From positions 1 through 6,454 of the forward strand of contig JANTGV010000068.1 of NCBI GenBank assembly GCA_024762745.1: a stretch of 6,454 nt of DNA, in the 5' to 3' direction. Source of the DNA: Sulfurimonas sp. (GTDB lineage Bacteria; Campylobacterota; Campylobacteria; Campylobacterales; Sulfurimonadaceae). The notes beneath the pieces are model-generated. The model was not told where the DNA came from. It saw only the letters and a list, made by a program, of their open reading frames with translations, and did no database searches. The stretch's first letter is position 1, and every line of letters begins with the position of its first letter. Made by a program: the position numbers and the translations under genes. Shown one piece after another: positions 5,319 through 6,454 of the stretch.

Positions 5319-6454
5319 TTAATACAATGTAAAGTTATTTTTCACTGAAACTAAATTGTTTTCTTTTATTATTCTCAGCATATCAGCTAACTTAAGAGAC
5401 TTCTCCTCTTCATCGGCAATTGAACTCTTTACGTCTAAATTAAATTTTTTCATATTTGTATCCAAGTATCCAGTATTAAACTTTCCAGCTTTAAAAGCAT
5501 CATCTCTTACTATTGCTCTATGAAGTGGTATATTCGTTTTAAAACCCTCTATATAGTACTCATCGAGTGCTCGTCTAGCCTTAGCCACCACACCTTTCCA
5601 ATCAAGTGCGGATACAATTAGTTTTCCCAGCATTGAATCATAACAAGTAGGAAGTTCGTATCCAGAATAAAGACTAGTGTCAAGTCTTACCCCAGGACCA
5701 CCCGGTGTTAAATACTTTTTAACAGTTCCAGCAGTAGGCATAAAGTTATTTTCTGGATCTTCAGAATTAATCCTAAATTCTATAGCGTAACCTCTGAAAT
5801 TTATCTCTTCTTGCTTATACTTCAACTTATCTCCAGCAGCTATTTCTATCATTCTTTGAATAATGTCAACTCCGGTAACTATTTCACTTACAGGGTGTTC
5901 AACCTGAACTCTTGTGTTCATCTCAATAAAGTAAATATTGTCTTTTTCGTCTAGTAAAAACTCAACCGTACCTACACTCTCATAACCAAGCTTTTTCATG
6001 GCATTTACAGAAATCTCAGCAAGTTTTTCTCTTGTTGCATCATTTAAAAGAGGTGATGGAGTTATTTCTATGACTTTTTGGTGACGACGTTGTATAGAGC
6101 AATCTCGCTCACCTAAATGAACTACGTTTCCATAACTATCCGCAACTACTTGAATCTCTATATGCCTAGGGTTCTCAACGTATTTTTCTATAAACACTTC
6201 GCCTCTTCCAAAGTACTTTATGGATTCATTGCTAGCAGAGTCAAACATGTTTGAGAATTCTTTTGCCGCATGAACAATTCTCATACCTCTTCCACCACCA
6301 CCAAACGCAGCTTTTATAATAATAGGAAACCCTATTCCTTTAGCAATTTTTTCACCCTCTTCTTTATTAAGAACAGGAGTATTAGTACCTTCTAGTACGG
6401 GAACACCTATTTTTTTCATAGCAATTTTTGAAGCCATCTTGTCACCAAAAAGTT
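5319..6454 (-). CDS. pycA: Biotin carboxylase subunit, probably pyruvate carboxylase subunit A (N-terminus outside window)
   Basis: This ATP-grasp enzyme carboxylates biotin on a carrier with ATP and bicarbonate. Counting from the internal Met at 6437, key residues are Lys42 in IIIKAAFGGGGRGMR (ATP), His92 in NPRHIEIQ, and Lys121 in RRHQKV. Metal ligands Glu159 and Glu172, Asn174 and Arg176 (FIEMNTR), and Arg251 near the biotin site are also present. They match E. coli AccC at a constant offset of about 117. The frame continues to the edge as LFGDK, so the real start lies outside and roughly 110 residues are missing. KAAFGGGGRG, SNESIKYFG and QKVIEITPSP resemble pyruvate carboxylase more than AccC. 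A tail of about 36 residues beyond the AccC end also fits two-subunit PycA. An acetyl-CoA carboxylase role cannot be excluded; the partner PycB or AccB is not in view. Confidence 0.85.
   Translation of the reverse strand, partial: LFGDKMASKIAMKKIGVPVLEGTNTPVLNKEEGEKIAKGIGFPIIIKAAFGGGGRGMRIVHAAKEFSNMFDSASNESIKYFGRGEVFIEKYVENPRHIEIQVVADSYGNVVHLGERDCSIQRRHQKVIEITPSPLLNDATREKLAEISVNAMKKLGYESVGTVEFLLDEKDNIYFIEMNTRVQVEHPVSEIVTGVDIIQRMIEIAAGDKLKYKQEEINFRGYAIEFRINSEDPENNFMPTAGTVKKYLTPGGPGVRLDTSLYSGYELPTCYDSMLGKLIVSALDWKGVVAKARRALDEYYIEGFKTNIPLHRAIVRDDAFKAGKFNTGYLDTNMKKFNLDVKSSIADEEEKSLKLADMLRIIKENNLVSVKNNFTLY

Noticed and set aside
1..6454. Search for defence systems, mobile elements, CRISPR repeats or tRNA genes
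   Set aside because: All long frames are housekeeping or envelope genes. No transposase, integrase, repeat-spacer pattern or tRNA-like cloverleaf was seen.

Overview
The window is ordinary, AT-rich bacterial chromosome. It most likely comes from a member of the Campylobacterota (Epsilonproteobacteria), close to Sulfurimonas or a relative. The basis is protein style, the cdsA-dxr-tsaD gene order, T-rich promoters with a TATAAT-type -10 and no clear -35, and a TIGR04219-like outer membrane protein. I inferred this from memory of the families; no search was run.

Layout, left to right. The 3' end of murB (peptidoglycan synthesis) enters on the + strand and stops at 277. Everything else of substance is on the - strand. 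A small secreted beta-barrel outer membrane protein (274-1026) converges on murB with a 4-base overlap of stop codons. A 231-base gap (1027-1257) holds that gene's extended -10 promoter, a perfect 12-bp inverted repeat, and a 19-codon ORF with a strong Shine-Dalgarno. Next come tpx (thiol peroxidase), then the tightly packed cdsA-dxr-tsaD cluster, read right to left (phospholipid CDP-diacylglycerol synthesis, isoprenoid MEP pathway, tRNA t6A modification). A 101-residue, highly charged protein of unknown function precedes cdsA. After a 278-base gap (5041-5318), a biotin carboxylase subunit runs off the right edge; it looks more like pyruvate carboxylase subunit A than AccC.

How the genes work together. 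cdsA, dxr and tsaD are spaced for co-transcription from a TATAAT just upstream of cdsA. Their junctions (overlap or 3 bases, with TTG and GTG starts) suggest translational coupling. MurB, CdsA, Dxr and the porin-like protein all serve envelope construction in a broad sense, but this is housekeeping clustering and not a dedicated pathway. Tpx is a stand-alone antioxidant gene with its own ribosome binding site and probably its own promoter.

I found no mobile element, CRISPR array, rRNA or tRNA gene, and no defence system. The least explained items are the structured gap at 1103-1231, the disordered 101-residue protein and its long leader, and the ambiguous dxr start. None amounts to clear evidence of a new system.
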